The position numbers and the translations under genes are program-made. A DNA stretch of 64,000 nt from Pseudomonas sp. Q2-TVG4-2 (lineage in GTDB: Bacteria; Pseudomonadota; Gammaproteobacteria; Pseudomonadales; Pseudomonadaceae), in NCBI RefSeq assembly GCF_013620795.1, contig NZ_LGLW01000001.1:62001-126000 (forward strand), given 5' to 3'. The notes beneath the pieces were generated by a model. It searched no databases. It was given only the letters and a program-made list of their open reading frames with translations, and was not told the DNA's origin. Shown here in pieces: positions 46,638-55,471 of this stretch (position 1 is the stretch's first letter; each line of letters begins with the position of its first letter).

Positions 46638-47822
46638 TCAGCGCACCGCCTCGAACAGCCCCGAAGCTCCCATCCCGCCACCGACGCACATGGTTACGAC
46701 CCCATAACGCAGGTTGCGGCGTTGCAGCTCGCGGATGAGGTGGCCCGCGGTACGCGAGCCGGTCATGCCGAACGGGTGACCAATGGAGATCGAGCCACCG
46801 TTGACGTTGAATTTCTCGTTGTCGATCTCCAGCGTGTCGCGGCAATACAGGCACTGCGAAGCGAAGGCTTCGTTGAGCTCCCACAGGTCGATGTCGCTGA
46901 CCTGCAGTCCCTTGGACTTGAGCAGACGCGGCACCGAGAAGACCGGGCCGATACCCATTTCTTCTGGCTCGCAGCCAGCCACGGTGAAACCGCGGAAAAA
47001 GGCGCGTGGCTGGAGCCCCAGCTCCAAGGCCTTGTCCAGGCTCATCACCAGTGTCATCGAGGCACCGTCGGAGAGCTGCGAGGCGTTTCCGGCGGTAACC
47101 GAACCGTCTTCGGCGAATACCGGCTTGAGGCCCGAGAGGCTCTCCAGCGTGGTGTCCGGGCGGTTGCAATCGTCACGATCGACCACACCTTCATGCTCGG
47201 TGCGCTCGCCGGTGTTCTTGTCCTCGGTGAAATAACGGACGTTCATCGGCACGATCTCGTCCTGGAACAGCCCTTCAGCCTGGGCACGCGCAGTGCGCTG
47301 CTGGCTTTGCAGTGAATAAATGTCCTGCTTCTCACGGGTCACGTTGTAACGACGCGCGACCATCTCGGCTGTCTGGCCCATGCTGTGATAAAGGCCCGGC
47401 ACGCGCTCCCGCAGGATTGGGTTGTACAGGTCATCGGTATTCTTGCTCTTGGCCGTCATGGTGATGGATTCGACCCCACCGGCAACGATGATATCGCTGC
47501 AGCCCGATGCGATCTGGTTGGCGGCGATGGCGATTGATTGAAGGCCCGACGAGCAGAAGCGGTTGAGCGTCATGCCCGCGCACTGAATACCGAGGTTCGA
47601 CAGCACCGCCACGTTGCGACCGATGTTGTAGCCCTGCGCGCCTTCGTTCGAGCCGGCACCGACAATGCAATCCTCGACCAATTTGGGGTCCAGGTTGTTG
47701 CGTGACAGCAGGGCGTTGACGCAGTGCGCCGCCATGTCATCGGGGCGGGTCATGTTGAATTTGCCGCGGAAGGACTTGGCCAGGCCGGTCCGTACGCTGT
47801 CGACGATCACTACTTCACGCAT
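46638..47822 (-). CDS. thiolase (acetyl-CoA C-acyltransferase)
   Basis: The 394-residue thiolase has the acyl-binding Cys90 in L-N-R-F-C-S-S-G-L-Q-S, N-E-A-F-A, G-H-P-F-G-M-T-G and C-V-G-G-G-M-G-A-S-G-L-F-E near the end, the last carrying the second catalytic cysteine. The type could be a beta-ketothiolase of fatty-acid or branched-chain breakdown or an acetyl-CoA acetyltransferase; the sequence alone does not settle it. The start is ATG 47822, with the frame above it non-coding. Confidence 0.95.
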   Translation of the reverse strand: MREVVIVDSVRTGLAKSFRGKFNMTRPDDMAAHCVNALLSRNNLDPKLVEDCIVGAGSNEGAQGYNIGRNVAVLSNLGIQCAGMTLNRFCSSGLQSIAIAANQIASGCSDIIVAGGVESITMTAKSKNTDDLYNPILRERVPGLYHSMGQTAEMVARRYNVTREKQDIYSLQSQQRTARAQAEGLFQDEIVPMNVRYFTEDKNTGERTEHEGVVDRDDCNRPDTTLESLSGLKPVFAEDGSVTAGNASQLSDGASMTLVMSLDKALELGLQPRAFFRGFTVAGCEPEEMGIGPVFSVPRLLKSKGLQVSDIDLWELNEAFASQCLYCRDTLEIDNEKFNVNGGSISIGHPFGMTGSRTAGHLIRELQRRNLRYGVVTMCVGGGMGASGLFEAVR

Positions 47823-47968
47823 GGCATACCTCGAGTTGTTGGACAGGCCACGATGGCAGCGACCTGATTGTTGACGGTTGCCCGAGCATAGTTCCAGCCC
47901 TTCGCCAAAGGCGACGACCATTCAGCGGGGATATGGTCGACCATCTTCCCCCCTTTCGCTCAACATGC

Positions 47969-49450
47969 TCACTGGATAGCCGCTTCCAGCGCGTCGTTGA
48001 GGGTACGCAGCACCTTGATCCGGGCGAAACGCTTGTCGTTGGCCTCCACCAGGGTCCAGGGCGCGATCTCGGTACTGGTGCGGTCGACCATGTCCGCCAC
48101 CGCATGGCCGTAATCGTCCCATTTGTCGCGGTTTCGCCAGTCTTCTTCGGTGATCTTGAAGCGTTTGTGCGGGGTGTCTTCACGTTCCTTGAAACGCTCC
48201 AGCTGTGTTTCCTTGTCGATAGACAGCCAGAACTTGATCACTACCACACCGGCATCCACCAATTGCTCTTCAAAGTCGTTGATCTCGCTGTAGGCGCGTA
48301 GCCATTCATCCGGCGTGCAGAAGCCTTCGACCCGCTCAACCAGCACCCGGCCGTACCAGGACCGATCGAAGATGGCGAAGTCGCCGCGCGCCGGCACGTT
48401 GCGCCAGAAGCGCCACAGCCAGGGTTGAGCACGCTCATCCTCGCTCGGCGCGGCGATCTGCACCGTGCGATACAGGCGAGGATCCAATGCACCCGTAACA
48501 CGGCGGATGGCGCTACCCTTGCCCGCCGCATCGTGGCCTTCGAACAACGCCAGCACACCGCGCTTGCGCAGGCGCCGATCACGCAGCAACTGGGACAGGC
48601 GTGCCTGCTCCTGAACCAGCAAATCCTTGTATGCGCCCTTGTCGAGTTTCTGATCGAGATCGAGACTGCCAAGCAGGCTCAGGTGATCGGTGTTCAGGTC
48701 GACCGGCGCCGCATGCGGCTGCGTGGATGGCCGATCGACCGCATCAAGCGCGGCATTTAGCCCTTCAAGCAGCAGCCGCCCTGCGGTCAGGCTGCGATAG
48801 CGCTCATCGCTCCCCTCAATGACGTACCAGGGCGCAAAGTCCCGGCTGCTGCGGCGCAGGATGAGCCCACCGTGCTTCACGAAACGGTCATAAGTCTTCG
48901 ATTGCTGCCAATCCAGCGGGCTGATCCGCCAGCTGTGCAAGGGATCGTCCTTCAGCGAATCCAGGCGCTTCATCATCTGTTTCTTGGACAGATGAAACCA
49001 GAACTTGAAGATCAGTATGCCTTCCTTGCAGAGCATCCGTTCCATGCGCTGGGCGCGGTCGATAGCCAGCTCCAGTTCGGAACTCTTGATACGTCCGTGG
49101 ACACGGTCCTCGAGCATCTTGCTGTACCAGTTACCGAAGAAGATGCCGGTCTGCCCCTTGGGTGGCAGGCGCCGCCAGTAACGCCAGGCAGGCGGATGCG
49201 CGAGTTCCTCGTCGGTCGGCACATCGAAACTGTCGACGCGGATCAACCGCGGGTCCATCCATTCGCTGAGCAGCTTGATCGTCTCGCCCTTGCCCGCGCC
49301 CTCGACCCCGTTGATCAGGATCAGCACTGGAAACCGCGCCTGCTCTCGCAGTCGGTACTGTGCATCCAACAGTGCTTCGCGCAGGATAGGAACCTCGAGG
49401 TTGTAGGTTTCCTTGTCGATGGTGTGGCCGATTTCCGCAGATTCGAACAT
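47969..49450 (-). CDS. pap: polyphosphate:AMP phosphotransferase, two PPK2 domains
   Basis: The 493-residue enzyme is a class II PPK2 with two fused domains (about 15-245 and 265-490). Each has a Walker A-like loop: N-G-V-E-G-A-G-K-G-E-T in the first and E-G-H-D-A-A-G-K-G-S-A in the second, where D-A-A-G-K is the active type. The first domain has E in place of the D of G-x-D-A-A-G-K. It makes ADP from AMP and polyphosphate in the cytoplasm. ATG 49450 is preceded by GGAGAG. Confidence 0.95.
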   Translation of the reverse strand: MFESAEIGHTIDKETYNLEVPILREALLDAQYRLREQARFPVLILINGVEGAGKGETIKLLSEWMDPRLIRVDSFDVPTDEELAHPPAWRYWRRLPPKGQTGIFFGNWYSKMLEDRVHGRIKSSELELAIDRAQRMERMLCKEGILIFKFWFHLSKKQMMKRLDSLKDDPLHSWRISPLDWQQSKTYDRFVKHGGLILRRSSRDFAPWYVIEGSDERYRSLTAGRLLLEGLNAALDAVDRPSTQPHAAPVDLNTDHLSLLGSLDLDQKLDKGAYKDLLVQEQARLSQLLRDRRLRKRGVLALFEGHDAAGKGSAIRRVTGALDPRLYRTVQIAAPSEDERAQPWLWRFWRNVPARGDFAIFDRSWYGRVLVERVEGFCTPDEWLRAYSEINDFEEQLVDAGVVVIKFWLSIDKETQLERFKEREDTPHKRFKITEEDWRNRDKWDDYGHAVADMVDRTSTEIAPWTLVEANDKRFARIKVLRTLNDALEAAIQ

Positions 49451-49648
49451 CGTGCTCTCCATTAAAGAACGGCGGTGGTAGCCCCTGGAACGCCACCACA
49501 CCCATGCCGCTCGACGTATCGTGATCGCGGCCATGCGGAGCGCGATACACCAAGCGCATATCGATGCGACAAAGCGCGCCCGCAGCAGGTTTCCCGGGCG
49601 CTGCTAGAATCGCATCCCTTTCGTACTCTTCGTCCCAGGAAGCGCACA

Positions 49649-51622
49649 ATGCCCGTTCACGTCACCTCCGGTTTCCAACATGCAGAGCTCAGTTGGGATG
49701 AGTGCGGCCAACCGCAATCCAGCCTCTATGGTGACGTGTATTTTTCACGCATTTCCGGCATGGCGGAAACTACCCATGTGTTCCTGCAACCGAACCGACT
49801 CGCCGAGCGTTTCTCTGCGCTGCAGGCCGGAGAGCGGCTAGTAATCGGTGAAACGGGCTTCGGCACCGGATTGAACTTTCTCTGCGCCTGGGCGCTGTTC
49901 GAGCGTACCGCGCTCGCAGGGGCGGCCCTGCATTTCGTCAGTGTCGAAAAGCATCCGCTCACGGCTGATGATCTGCAACGCGCTTTGGCGCTGTGGCCCG
50001 AACTGCGAACTCAGGCATGCCAGCTGCTGGATCAGTACGTGGCGATCAATCCGGGCTTTCAGCAGTTTCGCTTCGGCCGCGTGGTATTGACGCTGCTGGT
50101 GGGCGACGCGCTCGACTGTCTGAGCGATTTGGATGCCCAGGTCGACGCCTGGTTTCTGGATGGCTTCGCCCCGGCAAAGAATCCGGACATGTGGCAGCCG
50201 GCGCTATTTGAGCAACTCGCACGCCTCTCCGCAGCGGGCGCGACGCTGGCCACCTTCACCAGCGCAGGCAGCGTCCGCCGCGCACTGAAGGAGGCGGGTT
50301 TCGAGATCAAGCGAATTCCCGGCTTCGGGCAGAAATGGGAGAGTTCGCAGGGGCACTTTCTCGGTGTGGCCGCGCCAGCCGATACACCCTGGTACGCCCG
50401 GCCAGTGAGCAAGCCGGCGCAGCGCAAGGCGTTGGTGATCGGCGCCGGATTGGCCGGTTGCGCCAGTGCGGCCAGTCTGGCGGCCCGTGGCTGGCACGTG
50501 ACGCTGCTGGAGCGGCATGGCGATATCGCGCAGGAGGCTTCCGGAAATCCCCAGGGCGTGCTCTATCTGAAGCTGTCGGCACACGGCACGGCGCTCTCGC
50601 AGCTGGTGGTCAGTGGGTTCGGCTACACGCGCCGGCTGTTGCGCAACCTACAGCAGGGACATGACTGGGACGTCTGCGGCGTGTTGCAGATCGCCTTCGA
50701 TGATAAGGAAGCCGCTCGACAGGCCGCGCTCACCGACGCCTTCCCACCCGATCTGTTGCGCGCCGTTGAACGCCCGGAGGCCCAGCAGCTAGCCGGCGTG
50801 GCACTGGATCATGGCGGTCTGTTCTACCCCGACGCAGGATGGGCACACCCGCCGACGCTGTGCCAGTGGCTGATCGCGCACCCTTCAATCGAACTGATCC
50901 GACATCGGCAGCCCGTCGAGCTGCGCCGCCATGGCGAGCACTGGCAGGCATTGGATGGCGATGAGGTACTGGCCGAAGCGCCCGTGGTAATCCTGGCCGG
51001 CGCGGCCGATGCCGCGCGATTCAGCCAGAGCGCCTGGCTGCCGCTCAAGCGCATCCGCGGCCAGATCACCTCATTGCCGGCAACCGAACGAAGCGCTGCA
51101 TTGCGCACCGTGCTTTGTGCCAAGGGATATGTCGCCCCGCCACGCGAGGGCCTGCATACGTTGGGCGCGAGCTTCAATTTCGCCGAGACCGATCCGGCCC
51201 CGAGCGACGCGGAACATCATGCCAATCTGGATATGCTCAAGGAGATTTCGACCGACCTGTTTCAACGACTACAGGTCGACACCCACGAGGTGGCTGATCT
51301 GCACGGTCGCGTGGCCTTCCGCTGCACCAGCCCGGACTATCTACCGATCGTCGGTCCGCTCGCCGATCCCGCAGCATTCGCCGACGCCTATGCGGTACTG
51401 AGCAAGGATGCCCGGCAAGTGCCGGACACGCCTTGCCCCTGGCTGGATGGGCTGTACGTCAACACCGCTCATGGCTCGCGCGGCCTGATTACCACTCCAC
51501 TGTCCGGCGAACTGCTGGCCGCCTGGCTCAATGGCGAGCCGCTGCCCGTGCCACGCACCATAGCCGAGGCCTGTCACCCGAATCGATTCCTGCTGCGTAA
51601 ACTCATTCGACGAACGGGCTGA
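49649..51622 (+). CDS. mnmC: bifunctional tRNA mnm5s2U34 enzyme MnmC
   Basis: The 657-residue protein joins an N-terminal methyltransferase (about 1-235; G-E-T-G-F-G-T-G-L-N-F SAM motif, D-A-W-F-L-D-G-F-A-P-A-K-N-P-x-M-W) to a C-terminal FAD oxidoreductase (about 255-640; G-A-G-L-A-G-C-A-S-A). The oxidoreductase removes the carboxymethyl group of cmnm5s2U34 and the methyltransferase then methylates it. The frame runs upstream to 49475 but ATG 49649 with CAGGA gives the family start. Confidence 0.97.
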   Translation: MPVHVTSGFQHAELSWDECGQPQSSLYGDVYFSRISGMAETTHVFLQPNRLAERFSALQAGERLVIGETGFGTGLNFLCAWALFERTALAGAALHFVSVEKHPLTADDLQRALALWPELRTQACQLLDQYVAINPGFQQFRFGRVVLTLLVGDALDCLSDLDAQVDAWFLDGFAPAKNPDMWQPALFEQLARLSAAGATLATFTSAGSVRRALKEAGFEIKRIPGFGQKWESSQGHFLGVAAPADTPWYARPVSKPAQRKALVIGAGLAGCASAASLAARGWHVTLLERHGDIAQEASGNPQGVLYLKLSAHGTALSQLVVSGFGYTRRLLRNLQQGHDWDVCGVLQIAFDDKEAARQAALTDAFPPDLLRAVERPEAQQLAGVALDHGGLFYPDAGWAHPPTLCQWLIAHPSIELIRHRQPVELRRHGEHWQALDGDEVLAEAPVVILAGAADAARFSQSAWLPLKRIRGQITSLPATERSAALRTVLCAKGYVAPPREGLHTLGASFNFAETDPAPSDAEHHANLDMLKEISTDLFQRLQVDTHEVADLHGRVAFRCTSPDYLPIVGPLADPAAFADAYAVLSKDARQVPDTPCPWLDGLYVNTAHGSRGLITTPLSGELLAAWLNGEPLPVPRTIAEACHPNRFLLRKLIRRTG

Positions 51623-51689
51623 TTCGGCTTGAGCTGACGCACGCTCGGCAGGCCTCCAGGCAATCACAGCGACCCGACACTCAAGCGGC

Positions 51690-51929
51690 TCAGGCCCGGC
51701 GATACGGTTCGTCCCAGAAGGGACGGTTGGCTTCGGTTTCGATATCGGCGCGGCTCAGCCCGAGGTCCTTGAGCATCTCGTCGCTCAATGCGGCGAGTTG
51801 CTGCCGCTGCCGGTACAGCGTGTGCCAGCGGCTTGCTTGCTGCCAGGACTTCCGCAACAGCGTGGTAAGCAACGTGCTGCGATTGGCAAGCGGATGGCCG
51901 GTCTTCAGAAACTCAACATGGCTTTTCAT
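51690..51929 (-). CDS. DUF1127 (YjiS-like) small protein
   Basis: The 79-residue protein has the DUF1127 core R-Q-R-Q-Q-L-A-A-L-S-D-E-M-L-K-D-L-G-L-S-R-A-D-I-E-x-E at 41-66, followed by the usual F-W-D. Arg/Gln-rich small proteins of this family are often stress-linked and control RNA turnover or phosphate and carbon metabolism in other bacteria. GGAGGTGCATC precedes the ATG. It diverges from a LysR gene 94 bases away, and the LysR protein is a likely regulator of it. Confidence 0.92.
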   Translation of the reverse strand: MKSHVEFLKTGHPLANRSTLLTTLLRKSWQQASRWHTLYRQRQQLAALSDEMLKDLGLSRADIETEANRPFWDEPYRRA

Positions 51930-52023
51930 GATGCACCTCCGGGTGGGATGGCATCAGTGTCCGGCGAGGCTTATGATCAATCCAACGAATGTTGCTGATG
52001 GTATCCATCTCGGAGATTGATGA

Positions 52024-52878
52024 ATGGCCAACTATCCCAGTATCGATGCGGAGCTGCTGCGCAGTTTCGTTGCCATTGCCGATCACGGCGGTTTCACCCG
52101 GGCGGCCGATGCGGTCAACCGCACTCAGTCGGCCATCAGCATGCAGATGAAAAGGCTCGAAGAGGATGTACTGCAACGCCCCCTGTTCGAGCGCGATGGC
52201 CGCCAAGTCCGGCTGACAGCGGAGGGTCAGGTCCTGCTCGGCTACGCCCGGCGGATCCTCAAGCTGCACGGCGAAGTGATGACCACCTTCCGCGAGCCGC
52301 ATATGGTCGGGTCGGTGCGCATCGGGACGCCGGACGATTACGTGATGCGCTTTCTTCCGGGCATCCTTTCGCGTTTCGCCCAGGCCTACCCACTGGTACA
52401 GGTGGAAGTGCACTGCGAGCCCTCTTTCCAGCTCCTGCAGCGCCGCGATCTGGATCTGTCGATCGTCACCCGCGCGCCGGGTGCCGAGATCGGTCAGCTG
52501 CTGCGACGCGAACGGGTGGTCTGGGCCGAGGCAGCCGGCTTCAACGCCCACGAGCAACGGCCGATACCGCTGGCGGTGTTCAACAGTGAGTGTTTCTGCC
52601 GAGCCTGGGCCTGCAATGCACTGGACAGCCTGGGCATTCCGTTCCGGATCGCCTACACCAGCCCGAGTCTGTCGGCGTTGATGGCCATCGTCGGTGCCGG
52701 CCTGGCCGTGACCGCGCAGATGCAGAGCCTGCTGCCGCCAGACATGCGCCAGCTGGGTTCGGCCGAAGGTTTTCCGGAGTTGCCGACCAGCAGCATCGTG
52801 CTGCTGCGCAATGATCGCAACCAGTCGCAGGTCAGCGAAACATTGGCCGAGCATATCGTTGAAGGGTTTCGCGTCTAG
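52024..52878 (+). CDS. LysR-family transcriptional regulator
   Basis: The 284-residue protein has the winged helix at 8-66 (D-A-E-L-L-R-S-F-V-A-I-A-D-H-G-G-F-T-R-A-A; Q-S-A-I-S-M-Q-M-K-R-L-E) and an effector domain (about 95-280). The DNA-binding part resembles LrhA/HexA-type regulators. Divergence from the DUF1127 gene is a frequent pairing in proteobacteria and implies control of it. No reliable T-N11-A dyad could be fixed in the 94-base gap. Confidence 0.9.
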   Translation: MANYPSIDAELLRSFVAIADHGGFTRAADAVNRTQSAISMQMKRLEEDVLQRPLFERDGRQVRLTAEGQVLLGYARRILKLHGEVMTTFREPHMVGSVRIGTPDDYVMRFLPGILSRFAQAYPLVQVEVHCEPSFQLLQRRDLDLSIVTRAPGAEIGQLLRRERVVWAEAAGFNAHEQRPIPLAVFNSECFCRAWACNALDSLGIPFRIAYTSPSLSALMAIVGAGLAVTAQMQSLLPPDMRQLGSAEGFPELPTSSIVLLRNDRNQSQVSETLAEHIVEGFRV

Positions 52879-52912
52879 GCACCTGATTGACAGCCAGGCG
52901 AGCCACGGCCTG

Positions 52913-53389
52913 CTAGTCCATCGGGCCACATATCGAAGCGGCGCGCAGCAGCGCCGCAGCGATGCCGTGCTGCTCCCATTCAGGCAACGCTGCGAATCGC
53001 TTGGCGAATTCCGGTGGCAATAGCGAGGGCGCCTGTTGTTGCAGCGCCCCACCCTCCGGCGTCAACAGCAACCATTGCCGTCGCCGGTCCTGATCGTCGC
53101 GCTGACGCAACAACAGGCCACGTTCGGCGAGTCGGTCGAGCTGTCCGGACAAGGTGGCGGCGGTCAGGCTGACCCGCTTGCTCAACGCACTGGCGGTGAG
53201 CGGACCCTCGTTGGCCAGCATCTGCAGAATCATCAGCTGTACCGGGCTCAGGCCTCCATAACGGGCCAGCCGCTTGGCGTGGACTTCGGCGTCCTGTTGT
53301 AGCCTTCGAAAGGCCTGAAACAACGACAGCTCAAGCGCCGCCATTCCGGCCCTACCAGTAGTTTGATCCAGAAGTGTTTTTCCGCTCAT
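52913..53389 (-). CDS. MarR-family regulator beside the NAGGN genes
   Basis: The 158-residue winged-helix protein shows L-S-P-V-Q-L-M-I-L-Q-M-L-A, T-A-S-A-L-S-K-R-V-S-L-T-A-A-T-L-S-G-Q-L-D-R-L and R-Q-R-D-D-Q-D-R-R-R-Q-W-L-L-L-T-P, the MarR recognition helix and wing. It diverges from asnO. A short dyad, CATAA-N8-TTATG (53387-53404), spans its own start codon, which would suit auto-repression. The inducing signal is unknown. Confidence 0.9.
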   Translation of the reverse strand: MSGKTLLDQTTGRAGMAALELSLFQAFRRLQQDAEVHAKRLARYGGLSPVQLMILQMLANEGPLTASALSKRVSLTAATLSGQLDRLAERGLLLRQRDDQDRRRQWLLLTPEGGALQQQAPSLLPPEFAKRFAALPEWEQHGIAAALLRAASICGPMD

Positions 53390-53404
53390 AAGCTCTAATT
53401 TATG
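53387..53404. promoter_or_regulatory. dyad at the MarR start codon, possible operator
   Basis: CATAA-GCTCTAAT-TTATG is a perfect 5-bp inverted repeat with an 8-base spacer, overlapping the MarR initiation codon on the minus strand. The length is similar to MarR operators. It is short enough to be chance. Confidence 0.3.
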
Positions 53405-53551
53405 CTGACCTTACGGTTTGACATGAAAGCATTTGTTTGTTTTTCTGTAAAACCCGACTGACTCGAACGGATGCCATTCAGGCGGCGCTGGCAACGCCAT
53501 GCAAGCCACGCAAGCAGCGGTCCAGAGCCGTGCACGCTGGTCTGAAAACCT

Positions 53552-53579
53552 GAACTTCGCGATCCGCACGTCAGTCACA
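53552..53579 (+). promoter_or_regulatory. possible AlgU (sigma-E-type) promoter of asnO
   Basis: GAACTT (53552-53557), a 17-base spacer and TCACA (53575-53579) resemble the AlgU/RpoE pattern GAACTT-N16/17-TCTGA. The predicted start would be about 24 bases before the asnO ATG. Envelope-stress or salt control would suit osmoprotectant genes. Confidence 0.45.
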
Positions 53580-53609
53580 CTCCCCAACGGCAGAACCGGT
53601 AAGGATCTT

Positions 53610-55382
53610 ATGTGTGGCATAGCTGGCGAACTTCGCTTCGATAATCAACCGGCCGATCTGGCCGCCGTTGAACGCATCACCCAACACCTCGCTTCCCGTG
53701 GACCCGACGCGTGTGGCTTCAACAGCCAGGGCCCTCTTGCCCTCGGCCACCGTCGCCTGAAAATCATGGATCTCTGCGAGGCCTCGGGCCAGCCGATGAT
53801 CGACTCCGCGCTGGGTTTGTCGATGGTCTTCAACGGTGCGATCTACAACTACCCGGAATTGCGCGCCGAGCTCGAGGCACTGGGCTATAGCTTCTTTTCC
53901 GGGGGCGATACCGAAGTGCTGCTCAAGGGCTTTCACGCCTGGGGCGAGGCCTTGCTGCCGCGGCTCAATGGCATGTTTGCCTTCGCCATCTGGCAGCGCG
54001 ATACGCAGGAGCTGTTCATCGCCCGCGATCGTCTTGGCATCAAGCCGTTGTACCTGTCGAAAACCGGCGACCGTCTGCGTTTCGCCTCCGCGCTGCCGGC
54101 GCTGCTCAAGGGCGGCGACATCGCCGGTGTACTGAATCCCGTGGCCTTGAACCACTACATGAGCTTCCACGCGGTGGTGCCGGCGCCAGACACACTGATC
54201 GCCGGCATCGACAAGCTGCCGCCAGGCACCTTTATGCGCGTCGACGCCACGGGCAAATCCAGTCAGCACCGGTGGTGGCAACTCGAATTCGGCGCCACGG
54301 AAGAAGAGCAGCGATACAGCTTCGAAGATTGGCAAGAGCGCACCCTGGCTACGCTGCGTGAATCCGTCGCCCTGCGCCAGCGCGCGGCCGTTGATGTAGG
54401 CGTACTGCTTTCAGGTGGTGTCGATTCCAGTCTGCTGGTCGGCCTGCTTCGTGAGGCCGGCGCGGCGGACAATCTGCTGACCTTCTCCATCGGCTTCGAG
54501 GATGCCGGTGGCGAGCGCGGAGACGAATTCAAGTATTCCGACCTGATCGCCGAGCACTACCAGACACGCCATCATCAGCTGCGCATCCAGGAGAAGGAGA
54601 TTCTCGAACGGTTGCCCGCGGCCTTCCAGGCCATGAGCGAGCCGATGGTCAGCCATGACTGTATCGCCTTCTATTTGCTGTCGCGCGAAGTCTCCAAGCA
54701 TTGCAAGGTGGTGCAGAGCGGCCAAGGTGCCGATGAGCTGTTCGCCGGCTATCACTGGTATCCGCAGGTCGATGGCGCCCAGGACCCAGCTGCAGCCTAT
54801 CTCGCGGCCTTCCGTGACCGGAGCTACGAGGAATATTCCGAAACCATGCAGCAACAATGGGTAAAGAGCGATTTCTCCGGCGACTTCGTACGGCAGCACT
54901 TCGCTCAACCGGGCGCCGACGCGGCGGTCGACAAGGCCTTGCGCATCGACAGCACGGTGATGCTGGTGGATGACCCGGTCAAACGCGTCGACAACATGAC
55001 CATGGCCTGGGGTCTTGAGGCTCGGGTGCCGTTCCTCGACCACAACGTGGCCGAGCTGTCGGCGCGCATTCCTGCCAAGTACAAGTTGCCCGAAGGTGGC
55101 AAGTACGTCCTCAAGGAAGCGGCGCGCAAGGTGATTCCGGCGGCGGTGATCGACCGGCCGAAGGGCTATTTTCCGGTGCCCGGACTCAAGCACTTGCAGG
55201 GCGATACGCTGAACTGGGTGCGTGAATTGCTGACAGACCCGAGCCAAGATCGAGGCCTATACAACCCAGCGATGCTCGAAAAGTTGTTCAGTGACCCGGA
55301 AGGTCAGCTGACGCCGCTGCGTGGTTCGAAACTGTGGCAACTGGCAGCAGTCAACCTATGGTTGAGCGAACAAGGCCTATAA
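53610..55382 (+). CDS. asnO: N-acetylglutaminylglutamine amidotransferase (asparagine synthase family)
   Basis: The 590-residue protein begins M-C-G-I-A-G-E; Cys2 is the nucleophile of a class II glutaminase domain (2-210). The synthase domain has the P-loop S-G-G-V-D-S at 268-273 and R-V-P-F-L-D-H-N-V-A-E-L near 475-485. In NAGGN synthesis it amidates the dipeptide to N-acetylglutaminylglutamine amide, a compatible solute of osmotically stressed pseudomonads and rhizobia. The N-terminal rule (Met removed, Cys exposed) decides ATG 53610 over the frame from 53499. The ngg gene follows after 89 bases. Confidence 0.94.
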   Translation: MCGIAGELRFDNQPADLAAVERITQHLASRGPDACGFNSQGPLALGHRRLKIMDLCEASGQPMIDSALGLSMVFNGAIYNYPELRAELEALGYSFFSGGDTEVLLKGFHAWGEALLPRLNGMFAFAIWQRDTQELFIARDRLGIKPLYLSKTGDRLRFASALPALLKGGDIAGVLNPVALNHYMSFHAVVPAPDTLIAGIDKLPPGTFMRVDATGKSSQHRWWQLEFGATEEEQRYSFEDWQERTLATLRESVALRQRAAVDVGVLLSGGVDSSLLVGLLREAGAADNLLTFSIGFEDAGGERGDEFKYSDLIAEHYQTRHHQLRIQEKEILERLPAAFQAMSEPMVSHDCIAFYLLSREVSKHCKVVQSGQGADELFAGYHWYPQVDGAQDPAAAYLAAFRDRSYEEYSETMQQQWVKSDFSGDFVRQHFAQPGADAAVDKALRIDSTVMLVDDPVKRVDNMTMAWGLEARVPFLDHNVAELSARIPAKYKLPEGGKYVLKEAARKVIPAAVIDRPKGYFPVPGLKHLQGDTLNWVRELLTDPSQDRGLYNPAMLEKLFSDPEGQLTPLRGSKLWQLAAVNLWLSEQGL

Positions 55383-55471
55383 GCACTCGATCGTGACGGC
55401 GCCGAACCCTAGTGGGCGCCCTGTGCTCCGCTTGTTTTCGTGCCGTCAGGACAAGCCCCAAGGAAAACACC

